Shown: piece after piece, positions 42,421-52,130 of the stretch | Position numbering within the stretch: the stretch's first letter is position 1 | How the letters are laid out: every line of letters starts with the position of its first letter | Assembly (NCBI GenBank): GCA_012934845.2 | Contig: WNNJ02000739.1 | Span: 31,653 to 95,652, forward strand | Length of the DNA: 64,000 bases | From: Pomphorhynchus laevis | Lineage: Eukaryota > Acanthocephala > Palaeacanthocephala > Echinorhynchida > Pomphorhynchidae | Direction of reading: 5' to 3' | Position numbers and translations under genes: made by a program | The notes under the pieces: model-generated | The model's input: only the letters and a program-made list of their open reading frames with translations | Databases searched by the model: none | Told to the model about the DNA's origin: nothing

Positions 42421-42534
42421 AGATCCCTGGAGGAGTGAGAGAGCTATAACATGTAAGATGATCGATTGAAACATTAAGCTTTTAAAAAACTGATATTGAT
42501 CCATTTTTTAATTTGAAAGTTTGGAGTACCATCA

Positions 42535-42622
42535 ACAAAGACGAATTTAATTTATGTTCTTGGATTCAAGATTTTCTTAAAGATAGATCCTTTGCTGTTT
42601 ATGTAGGTCAATTTACATCGTT
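42535..42622 (+). pseudogene. Isolated RT fragment
   Basis: The plus strand reads CSWIQDFLKDRSFAVYVGQF, the segment between palm motifs A and B in CR1/Jockey RTs (compare WIRVFLSNRQSVVRV of F). Flanks are unrelated. Confidence 0.5.
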
Positions 42623-42789
42623 TTCTCGTCATATCTCGCCTTAACATAAGTCTTGGTTATTATAAATCTTACAATCAAATATGTTTAGAATATATAGTTA
42701 AAAATATTTAAAAATTAAGTTACCTAGAAATAAACAAAACTCATAATCAATTTGAATTCCAGTACAATATCACATTATATGACAAAAAT

Positions 42790-44034
42790 ATGACAAAGAA
42801 GACCAACAAGCAAGCGAAACACAACAATACAACAAAGTCGGTTGGGTACGCAGATAATGAAGTGGCATGTGACTCTCACGGCTGCACGATATGGACCAAA
42901 GTAAGCTTCCCCTCAGACAGTTCTCAAACAATGACGAGTCACAATTTCTATTGTGGTTTCTGTGCAGCTCTTGCAATTGTAAATTTAAATAAGACTATTA
43001 ACGATCTACGCTCACTAACCGAAGACACTGATAAACCATTACGATTAGATATCCCTTATACATGTGAAGTATTCGAGCAAGATACAATACCTTCACTAGA
43101 CAATGAAATCGCCCCGATCAACATAACGGCAACATCTGATACTTCAATATTCCGGAAATCTACCCCTACTCGAGTTTGGACACGAGGACATGCAAGATCG
43201 CGAATCGTAAAGGCAACAACCCTTGAAACTTCCTTTTCTAACCTTAAATCCGATTTCCTGGATTCGTCAAATCTAGAGAATTCCATCATTTCTCACAAGG
43301 ATACACAGAAACAAACATTCCATATCACTCAGAAAACACATCCAAGGCCGGAAACAAACACAGAAGCACCACATCACACAGCACTCCCAACTTTTTATTG
43401 TCCTCAAACAACCCATAGTCTATATAAAATGGATGGAACACTCAAACAAATGATAAATCATACCAATTCCACTGTAAACAACACTGATAACCCCAATATA
43501 CCTATTCTATCTGAGCCTAAACGACATAAATGCCGAACATTCGATCGGGATAAATGTTTCATCATTGTAAATTTAAATGAATCATCGAGTCCAAACAGTC
43601 TCATCCGGATTAAACATGATGTTGATTCAGTAAAGCAAGTTCTTTCAACTGTTCTCCCAACAGAAATATCAGTCGAACAAAATAGACAGGTAATACACCT
43701 CTTTCGCATTGGGAAGAAACAAGATGGTACCAAACCAAGGCTTTTGAAAGTTGTTGTTGATAGCCCCGAGACTAGTAAGCAAATCATCAAGAATTCCTTT
43801 AAGTTAAGGGGCTCCAGTATCAGACTTCTACCTGACCTCAGCACTGAAGATAGAAACAGATTGAAATCTGCAAGGAAAGAGCTTCAACAAAGAATTCAAA
43901 ACGGTGAAAAAAATCTAATTGTGAAAAATTTTCAAGTTGTGCGGCGAAGGGTAAATACGCGATTCAGCCTCGGAATCCGTCTAACCGTTCCATCGACACT
44001 CTCCGCCGCACAGATTCGTGCATCCACCACGTAA
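42790..44034 (+). CDS. LINE M ORF1
   Basis: Intact 414-residue protein starting MTKKTNKQAKHNN. Residues ~20-60: VACDSHGCTIW...FYCGFCAALAIV, the C-x4-C...C-x2-C knuckle. A long Thr/His-rich linker follows. RDKCFIIVNLNESSSPNSL then opens the conserved C-terminal half with HLFRIGKKQDG, RLLKVVVDSPETSK, RLLPDLSTEDRNRL and RKELQQRIQNGEK, probably RNA-binding. It has no nine-cysteine module. ORF2 starts 71 bp downstream. Confidence 0.8.
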   Translation: MTKKTNKQAKHNNTTKSVGYADNEVACDSHGCTIWTKVSFPSDSSQTMTSHNFYCGFCAALAIVNLNKTINDLRSLTEDTDKPLRLDIPYTCEVFEQDTIPSLDNEIAPINITATSDTSIFRKSTPTRVWTRGHARSRIVKATTLETSFSNLKSDFLDSSNLENSIISHKDTQKQTFHITQKTHPRPETNTEAPHHTALPTFYCPQTTHSLYKMDGTLKQMINHTNSTVNNTDNPNIPILSEPKRHKCRTFDRDKCFIIVNLNESSSPNSLIRIKHDVDSVKQVLSTVLPTEISVEQNRQVIHLFRIGKKQDGTKPRLLKVVVDSPETSKQIIKNSFKLRGSSIRLLPDLSTEDRNRLKSARKELQQRIQNGEKNLIVKNFQVVRRRVNTRFSLGIRLTVPSTLSAAQIRASTT

Positions 44035-44105
44035 ACATCAATCCAATTTCAACACCAACAGCGACACCACACCACTGCCGTTACTCTCAAAATAATATTT
44101 CCATC

Positions 44106-46861
44106 ATGTACTCTAACTGTTTAAGCATGTACAACAAATTTGACGAAATATTGTGTCTCGTTAATTCAATGAACACAAACATCATAGCATTGAGCGAAAC
44201 CTGGCTTAACAACGATATATCTGATAATGAAATCTCAATCCCAGGCTACTTTGTTATACGATCGGATCGAACCGCCTCAAAAGGAGGTGGAGTTATATTA
44301 TACGTCAAGCAACCGTTAACCATCATCGAGCACAGCATTGTATCAGATGATTCATACAACGAATATCTGTGGGCAACAGTATCTTCTCCTGATAGACAGA
44401 AACTAAAAATCGGTTTATTTTACCGATCTCCGCGCTCCGCAACTGAAAAGATTGGCATCTCTTTACGACATCACCTAACAAGCTTATCACCGATCATTAT
44501 CCTAGGAGACTTCAATATGCCTCATGTCAATTGGGACCTATATACTTCGACACATGGTTGTGATGTTGAATCATCCAATCTCCTTGATACGTTCAACGAT
44601 CTCAATCTAACCCAGCATATTCACGAACCCACTAGAAGGAGGAAGCAATCATCTGCCATTTTAGACCTCTGCTTATCACGAGGGGAACCCACAATTGATG
44701 AAATCTCTCTCAGCCCCCTATTGGCCACAGTGATCATTGTGTCATTAGGCTGGCGCTTTCTGTCAGTCTCTTTAAAACAGCCCCCTCGGCAAAACCCGAA
44801 TTGAATCCCTTCAAAGCGAATTTCGCAAGTATGACGCAAGCTATTCGAAACATTCAATGGCCTAATCCATATGAAATTGGCATAGATCAGTGCTGGGAAA
44901 ATTTCAAATCTACTTTGATCAATGCTCTAAATTACTTCTCCCCTTTAAAACGTCAGCGCACATCCCACAAAACTCCCATTTGGTTTGACTCGCAGATTAA
45001 ACAAATGATTAAGACAAGAGACAAAATTTACAAAAAATTCAAAGAACAGAATTGTTCTTGGACCGATTACAAGGAATTACGAAATCAAGTTACGGCACTC
45101 AAACGTCAGAAACGCAGGTGCTTCGTTTCCAATCTTTGTCGATCATCAAAAAGATATCCCAGTAAATTGTTCAAACATATCAGCTCATTAAAATCAACTA
45201 CGTCTGAGATTAACTCTATATTTATGAAAACCGGTGAGTTTACATCTGATGACAAAGCAATTGCCAATATTTTCCTAGATCAATTCACGCTAGAGAGTCC
45301 TACCTGTCAGTATTGCCCCAGATTCTCCACTGCTCAATATCCGTGTTACGAATTTACTCCATTTGATAAATTTGAGGTTCTTAACGAACTTCTAAAGCTA
45401 CCACGATCAATTGCGGCATGACCTGACAATATTCCTCCAATTCTTCTTCGGGAACTTGCACCAGTAATATATGAACCTTTACACACCATATTCGATTTAT
45501 CCTTGTCAACAGGCTGTATACCATCAGATTGGAAATGTTCTATAATCCGACCTCTCTACAAAAAAGGCGACCGTAATCTAGCAAGCAACTATCGGCCCAT
45601 AAGCCTTACCTGCGTTGCTTGTAAAGTGCTAGAGAAACTGCTTTTTAAACGAATCATTGGGCACCTAGAAGATAACCAAGTACTCTGCGACAACCAGCAT
45701 GGTTTCCGCCCAGGAAGATCTACTGTCACAAACCTCATACTTGCGAGGAGTGATTAGACCAGATATGCCGAGGCTGGAGTTAGTGTTGATGTTTTGTTTT
45801 TCGACCTCAGCAAAGCATTTGATCGGATATACTATGATGTCCTCCTTATTACGCTGGAACAGTACGGCATCAGAGGAACCCTCCTTAATTGGATTAACTC
45901 CTTCCTTAGAAATCGGAAGATTACTGTATTGGCTAATAAACAAATGTCAAAAACAAGAAATCCTGGACGCGGTGTTCCTCAGGGATCGGTACTCAGTCCA
46001 TTGCTCTTCATTATTTACATCAACGAGCTTACTACAGCTATTTCGAGTCCATGTGGTTTATATGCCGACGACTTGAAAATTTGGCGACCAATAATCGATA
46101 GCCGAGATCCAATGATACTCCAGAGAGACATTGATAATATTAAGGTATGGTGTAATCAACGGGGACTGGTATTAAACCCCGATAAGTCAAAACATATGCG
46201 CATCGGACATCTACACATCAATTCATCATATACCATTGACGGAAGAGAAATTGAAACAGTTCTCCAATTTCAAGACCTTGGAGTGATCGTAAATAGAAGC
46301 TTATCGACCATCCCACATACCAGTCACACAGTTGCTAAATGCCGTCGAATTTTAGGACTTATTAGAAGGACCATTGGCCAGCTTGACGCATCCAGTTTTA
46401 AGTTAATTTACAATGCTTATGTCTTATCTTTAATGAGATACGCTTCACCTGCCTGTCACCTTCAAACTACGACAGAGATGAACCTGTACGAATCCATATT
46501 ACGCAAGGCCACACATCTTGTACCCAGCCAACGCAAGCTCTCATTCATTTTTCGACTTCACGCACTTGGTGTGACCACAGTGAAGAAATCTTTAAAGTCA
46601 TCTGATTTAATGTTTGTGTGGACAGCGCTTAATGTTCAAAAAGGGCAGAGGGAACATGTTTGTCGCAAACTGTTCGAACTTCGAAATTCAAACAGATTGA
46701 GGGGACATCACCTCACGTTAAAGACCCACATTCGTCCACGAAGAAGATTTAACACAATTGTCAACCGAACGTGGAAAAGCTGGAATAAGCTACCAAGTCA
46801 AGTGGTTTCGGCCTCCAGTATTTTGTCCTTCAAGAGAAATCTGAAGAATGTACTAACTTAA
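44106..46861 (+). pseudogene. LINE M ORF2: endonuclease + RT, three breaks
   Basis: Endonuclease: IIALSETWLNNDISDNEI, GGGVILYVKQ, GLFYRSPRS, ILGDFNMPHVNWD, SSAILDLCLS. Coding leaves the frame near 44720, just before the SDH motif (readable as GHSDHCVIRL in the other frame). Then RT: WKCSIIRPLYKKGDRN, YRPISLTCVACKVLEKL, QHGFRPGRST, FFDLSKAFDRIYYD, GVPQGSVLSPLLF and GLYADDLKIW. In-frame TGA (45419-45421) and TAG (45755-45757) interrupt it. Retained palm residues show recent decay. Confidence 0.82.
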
Positions 46862-46952
46862 AACAATCGGATTTTCATTGATATTTTTTTTAACCCTGTA
46901 CCCAGCCTGTACGAGCTCTACGCTCTTTTGCTGCTGTTGTATTTAATAATAA

Positions 46953-47770
46953 TATCACCTCAGAAGTGATACAGAGATCAGTCCTAGATCCTTTGTTGTT
47001 TAATATTTTTATATTTTTATAAATCAGCTACTAGGTTTACTGGAGGATTGTAGTATTTTAGCTTTTACCGGTGATGTAAGGGTCTGGAAACTGATTAAAT
47101 TTGGCAAGGATCGAAATGACTTTAAAAATATCTTAAACATTGTTTATCGATGATCCTTAAACACTGGAATCGTATTGAATATAAAAAATGTCCACTTATG
47201 AGATAAGGTCAAAGTAATGTGGGTCAAAAATATTTTCTTGACAACGAGTTTGTTGTAACTACGCAATCTATTAATTATCTTGGTGTGATTGTTCAAAACA
47301 ATCTGAAAACACGTGCGAACACTGATATGATTTGCAACGCAGCAAGAGGAATAACCAGTATTGTCAAAAAATACTTTAAAGACCCATCTCCCGTTTTGTG
47401 TTGTGCGCTTATATAATGCTATTATAAGACTGTTATTAGAATATGTGTCGCCAACAGTGTTTCCGTGTACGTGCTCAGAACTTGAACAATTAGAGCTCAT
47501 ACTTCGACGGTTTACGAAATTACGTCCTCAGGTACGATATTTTCTCTATGAGATAATTGTAAAGTTTGAATATGCCGATAATGATTGATAGTTTCCTTCT
47601 TTTCGACCTTCTAGCTATGTATTTAATAATTAATGAAGATGAAAATTTTTCAGCAAATAGAGTTGAACTCAATGAACGGGATGGACGTAGAGGGCACTTG
47701 AAAGTATTGGCAGTACATGAACACGGAAAATACCCTCATTATTTCCGACTTCCTATTGAGCGGTGAATGT
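46953..47770 (+). pseudogene. LINE fragment N, RT C-terminal half
   Basis: Immediately after the (AAT)n tail of M, reads QRSVLDPLLFNIF (motif B with G lost) and LAFTGDVRVWKLI (YADD position changed to FTGD). Then INYLGVIVQNNLKTRANTDM, LEYVSPTVFPCTCSELEQL and a decayed C-terminus. Same orientation as M, hence head to tail. Confidence 0.65.
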
Positions 47771-47789
47771 TTGGAACGTCTTCTAGCTG

Positions 47790-49870
47790 AATATTTACGT
47801 GGCAAATGCTGCATGCTGGCGCACGCTTACATGACCACGAAGAAAAAAGTCTAAATCATGTGTCAAGAAGGTGGGAACGGAGTATGTATTTGAATGTGAT
47901 AAAAGAGGGAGCGCAGCGGACGTCGAGAGGGAGATGATTCCAGACGAGGGGCGGCGACGAAGAAGAATCGAAGATCGTAGTTGTTAAAGTAATTGGGAAA
48001 GTGAAGTAATAGATAATAACTGGAACGCAGCGATAACGAGGTGGGGCGAGTGTTGTCTAAAAAAGGAAGGTTGATAAACGATGGAGAGCCGACATTGATG
48101 AGACGAAAAGTTACGAGAAGAAGACGGAGTTAGATGCAGATGTAGAGGTTGGCCAGGAGAGTTGTGCAAGCTATGTGGATGTGTGGTCGAAGCGACGGAG
48201 ATATAGAAGCACTCGAACGGCAGAGTTGATGATGCGTTGTAGGGGTAGGATGATGGATTTTGGAGAATTTGCGAAAAGGCTGAGGCGGTAATCAATTTTA
48301 GGGAAGAGAAGCGATGAAAGAAGATATATACAAAAACGGAAGTAGATAAGGGGGCGGATAAAGCGGATGGACGGAAAATTAAGTTAGACTAGCGGATCTT
48401 GGCACGGACGAATGGTTTAATGGAAATGTGATCATCGAAATGGAAGAGTAAGAAAGTGAGATTGTGGATTATGGGGATGATGAGGGTAAATACACAGGGG
48501 GAGGATATATGTTAGGTTGACGTGGGAAGGATCCACATTATTTTGGACTTCTCTGGGTTTAGAACGAGATGAAGATGGGAGAGATGTTTATAGTTAGAAG
48601 AAAGACAGTTAGGGGTAGAAATGGCGATATCGTGTATGTGATGGGCGGGTTTATGAGCATTGATGAGGATGTTATCGGCGTATTACATTACGTTAAAGGA
48701 GTAAGATTTGATAAACGGAGAAAGATCGCCAAGCAGAAGAGAGAAAATCGGGAGACTTAGGACTGAACCCTGTGAGACCCCGCAGAAAATAGGGATGAGA
48801 GGGGAGGATGATGAATTTGAACAGACTCGAAAAGTTCGGTCGGATAGATATGAGGCAAGCCATGCTACGGAGTAGGAAGAAAATCCGTAATCATAACGAA
48901 GGCGAGACAAAAGAATGGAGTGGTCGACGATGTCGAAGGCGATAGAGAGGTCGAGAGAGATGATAACACCATATAGAACCTTGTCACGATAAATGAGTAG
49001 GTCGTTGTAAACTTTCATGCATGCGATTTGTGTGGATTGATTAAAGCGGAAAGCGGATTGGAAAGAAGGGTACAGATGGAAAGAAGAAAGATAAACTTTG
49101 ATCTGTATTAATACAATGCGTTCTAAGAGCTTAGAAAGAGTACGGAGGAGTGGAGTGGGGCGATAGCTAGAAGGAATGAGGGGTCGAGCGATTGTTTCTT
49201 AATGAGGGGACGAACGATGGCGGATTTCCAGTGTGAAGGGAAGATAAGATTGAGGATGGACGTGTTTAATAAGGTGGTAAGGAAAGGGGATACCGATGAT
49301 CACATGGATTTAAGTATGGTGGTAGTTAGTGGATCGGCAGGTGATGTTTTGTAAGTCAAGGACATGAGGACAGATGAGACTTCGGCAGGTGAGACGGATA
49401 AAATGAATGAGCTCCAAGATGATAAGGCGAGTCGAGTAACAGTGAGATGGAATGGAGACAGGGTTGTGAGAGAGGCACTTGGATACTTTGGTCTGGAGAA
49501 AGACGAATAATCATGGATATTGATGTTGCAAGTCGAAGAGGTGCGAAAAAGGATCGAGATAATAGTATTCAAGTGAGACTTACAGTTGAATGAAGTGATG
49601 ATTTTATGCACCATAAGGATGATCATTTGGTTTGTAGTTATTGGTTGAGATGAGACCGGCGAAGTGCAAGATAGGAATCATGGAGAAACGGAGTGAGTGA
49701 GCGGATATCACGTTTGGGAAAGCGGTGATAGACTCAAAAAGTACGGCAGAGTCGACACTTTAAGAGTAGGAATTGAATGTCAAACCATAAGGAACGGTGC
49801 AAGCGATGATGAGGGTGAGGCTTGAAGATCAAGATAAGATCGAGAGTGGATTTGACGCCAGAGTCGATAT
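47790..49870 (-). mobile_element. LINE K, third copy of the H/I family, decayed
   Basis: The 3' end matches I (sense GTCATGTAAGCGTGCGCCAG...). The whole stretch aligns by eye with 28.45-30.6 kb of I, with many small changes. RT 48683-49018: SLDLSIAFDIVDHSILLSRL and GVSQGSVL. Linker 49300-49626: HKIITSFNCKSHLN. Endonuclease is missing (5' truncated near 49870). Much older than I. Confidence 0.7.
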
Positions 49871-49889
49871 ATATATACATTCAACAACA

Positions 49890-50160
49890 TACGAGCATTA
49901 GCTCAAATAGCTGGCTCACAATAAGTTCGTAAATAAATTGATTAGTTATTAAAATAAGGAAATGCAACACGAAACATTGCTTGATCCATTCGAAGTCTTA
50001 TTTTAAAAGTATTAAGTGAACTGCATCCAACGGTGTCTGCATCAAGGTTGTTCCAAAGCTCAACAATTCTTCTATCAAATTGCAAAACAATTCTTCTATC
50101 AAATATATATATACTAAATAATGTTGCTTGATAGACTGGACTTCGATTCACGACTTTCAA
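49890..50160 (-). pseudogene. LINE C-terminal remnant
   Basis: Reads FDRRIVELWNNLDADTVGCS then SLNTFKIRL, the typical C-terminal end of CR1/Jockey RTs. A 16-bp direct repeat (CAATTCTTCTATCAAA) at 50066 and 50090 duplicates FDRRIV. Confidence 0.6.
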
Positions 50161-50480
50161 TCACGATATAACTTCTAGACGACCAATGAGTACCCGGCAA
50201 CACTCATTAGTATAATTAAGTACTCACTGGCCGTTTCGGTTGGCTGTGTGATATTGTGAATAAAGGCGTTTCCGACACTTTGCTTAATTGACTGAGGCTT
50301 ACGCTCTTTATCAGATCGAATTGCTGTGCGGACCATCCTTAAACACTAGGCAGAGGTTGTTGCTGAATTGTCGTTGCACTCGTTGGATCCTTAATGGATA
50401 CGGCATGTATAATAGTAGTGCACAGATGTGCTGAGTAAACAACGGTCCAGGATTTCTTACGAAATACGGCATTTATACTA
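50110..50480 (-). repeat. Dispersed copy of the ~360-bp hammerhead-bearing repeat
   Basis: Homologous to the tandem units at 58.5-59.7 kb: shared TTCGATTCACGACTTTCA, GATCGAATTGCTGTGCGGAC and AACAACGGTCCAGGATTTCT tracts. The hammerhead-like core lies at 50170-50248. The outer end continues into a palindrome at 50421-50639. Confidence 0.75.
50170..50248 (-). ncRNA. Hammerhead-like core, family 1 (copy at 50 kb)
   Basis: In minus sense: CAAC-C-CGAAAC, a 15-bp stem III (ACGGCCAGTGAGTAC with GTACTCATTGGTCGT, two G-U wobbles), the core as CTAATGAG (one change from CTGATGAG), GTTG for stem II, then GTC and TAGAAGTTA for stem I. Stem I is imperfect. Confidence 0.5.
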
Positions 50481-50639
50481 AATGGTATAAATGCTAAATG
50501 GTATACTATTTAGTATACTAAATGGTATACCATTTAAAATAAATTTAGTATAATCTATTATACTTAATGGTATACCATTTAGTATAAATGCCATATTTCG
50601 TAAGAAATCCTGGACCGTTGTTTACTCAGCACATCTGTG
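50421..50639. repeat. Inverted repeat, 69-bp arms with one mismatch
   Basis: Arms 50421-50489 and 50571-50639 enclose an 81-bp A+T spacer made of AAATGGTATAC-like repeats. The arm begins CACAGATGTGCTGAGTAAAC, part of the ~360-bp repeat unit. Confidence 0.88.
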
Positions 50640-50976
50640 CTGAGTACAGATGATCTACATTAATCTTTCTCATTGTTAGAATGAGAAAGATTAATGGAAG
50701 TTTGGTACGAAGTTGAACGAGGAGTGTGTGAGAGAGATTAGGTTCAATAATCGGATTATAAGATGCGAAGTCAAGTGTTGATGCGAGGGAAACATCTAAA
50801 AGAGCATTGGTCTGAGTGGTCGTGTGTGATACAGGAGTAGAGGAGCAGGATAACTGTAGTAGTCGTACTGATGTACAAAAACCGCATGTGAACTGTTTAC
50901 GTTTATACACCGAGTGGTCACAATCTTTGGAATCACATCCAACTTTAAAACTGGTATAACCATCATTGCATTCCAA
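50626..50976 (-). pseudogene. LINE L ORF1 N-terminal fragment
   Basis: FKVGCDSKDCDHSVYKRKQF then TCGFCTSVRLLQL gives the C-x4-C...C-x2-C knuckle with a shortened middle. A Ser/Thr-rich linker follows. Frame start 50976 is TTG, so the true start is unclear. Confidence 0.6.
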
Positions 50977-51250
50977 CGTGGAAGATTCTTGATCAGGAAC
51001 AGGGATCCGAGATCGCGCTTTTTAAGGCATGACCTTTTATCGATAGATTGTGCTCAATCCGCGAGCGTAGCCAGCGAAACTGACAGGAATAATCTGGAAC
51101 TGACAGGAATAATCTGGAACTGACAGGAATAATCTGGAACTGACAGGAATAATCTGGAACTGACAGGAATAATCTGGAACTGACAGGAATAATCTGGAAC
51201 CGATAGGAATAATCTGGAACCGACAGGAATAATCTGGAATGTATGTTTAT
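50650..51250 (-). mobile_element. LINE L, ORF1 fragment with 5' minisatellite
   Basis: Minus-strand ORF1 N-terminal part (50626-50976) plus its 5' leader with a 20-bp minisatellite and TGTATGTTTATTAG at the outer end. The 3' rest is absent; the fragment ends at the palindrome at 50.64 kb. Confidence 0.6.
51081..51240. repeat. 20-bp minisatellite, 8 units, upstream of LINE L ORF1
   Basis: Eight units of TGACAGGAATAATCTGGAAC; the first six are identical, the last two start CGATAGG/CGACAGG. Confidence 0.92.
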
Positions 51251-51335
51251 TAGTTATCAAACTTGTTTTAAGGTTTGATAAACCTTAAAACTTGTTGTAA
51301 GGTTTGGATCCATTTAGAAAAATTCCAAATATATT

Positions 51336-51505
51336 TATTGTTAATTTTGAAACAGAGAAAGGTACGAGTATTTAACAAAATAATGTTTTTTAACGTTTTC
51401 GGCTTTTAAGCCTTCTTCAAAAATATTTTTGAAGAAGACTTACAAGTCGAAACGTTAAAAAGCATTATTTTGTTAAATACTCGTACCTTTCTCTGTTTCA
51501 AAGTT

Positions 51506-51512
<7 letters not shown>
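51336..51512. repeat. Palindrome with GAAGAAGRC...GYCGAAACG hairpins
   Basis: Arms of ~88 bp meet at AAAAATATTTTTG (centre ~51424) with few mismatches. Each arm, read outward, is TTGAAGAAGGCTT, short loop, AGCCGAAAACGTT then ATTATTTTGTTAAATACTCG. It is thus two copies of one sequence joined head to head. Confidence 0.85.

Positions 51513-51565
<53 letters not shown>
51512..51565. repeat. (TA)n microsatellite
   Basis: Uninterrupted TA repeat. Confidence 0.95.
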
Positions 51566-51566
<1 letters not shown>

Positions 51567-51569
<3 letters not shown>

Positions 51570-52130
51570 AGTCAGTAATTAATAATTTAGAACACACACA
51601 TATATATTATTTATTATTACAGGTCATAGCCATATGGCTTTTTTGACCCATCCCAAAAATTAATACAAGAAAAAAATCAAACATTATATATAATGATAAA
51701 ATCATTATGTATAATAATATATGTAATTATATTATACTTTCGGCTATTGTCTTCTTTAGCTTACTTTACAATTTCTTTTAAGAAAGAACTTTAATGTTAT
51801 ATATAGCATTAAATGTAACATTTAATGTATATATAACATATATATTTAAATATACGTGTATATGCCAATGTATATTTAAATTTATGGACCCCTTGCTATT
51901 GTTATATATAAATGATTCAAACAAAACTCTTAAGATTATATATATAACTTTACAATTATTTCCTGGAAGAATTGTAAAGTTAGCTGAAGAAGGCAATAGC
52001 CGAAAATTATACAATGATTGATTTTTTTCTTGTATTAATTTTTTGTGATGGGTCAAAACAACCTTATGACTATGACCTGTAATAATAAACAATATATGTG
52101 TGTGTTCTAAATTCTTAATTACTGATTACA
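51567..52130. repeat. Imperfect inverted repeat with LINE-like tails at both ends
   Basis: Arms ~51567-51790 and ~51955-52130. Each outer end contains GTCATAGCCATATGGC/GTCATAGTCATAAGG and TAATAATAAA, like the 3' tail of LINE K2. Each inner part contains CGGCTATTGYCTTCTT and ACTTTACAATT. The centre is A+T-rich. Confidence 0.75.

Larger units (their letters stand above)
42690..46952 (+). mobile_element. LINE M, nearly full length
   Basis: Plus-strand two-ORF CR1/Jockey-type LINE: ORF1 42790-44034 intact, ORF2 44106-46861 with one frameshift and two stops. The 3' untranslated region ends GTTGTATTTAATAATAAT. No minisatellite is visible upstream of ORF1. LINE fragment N follows directly at its tail. 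Confidence 0.82.
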
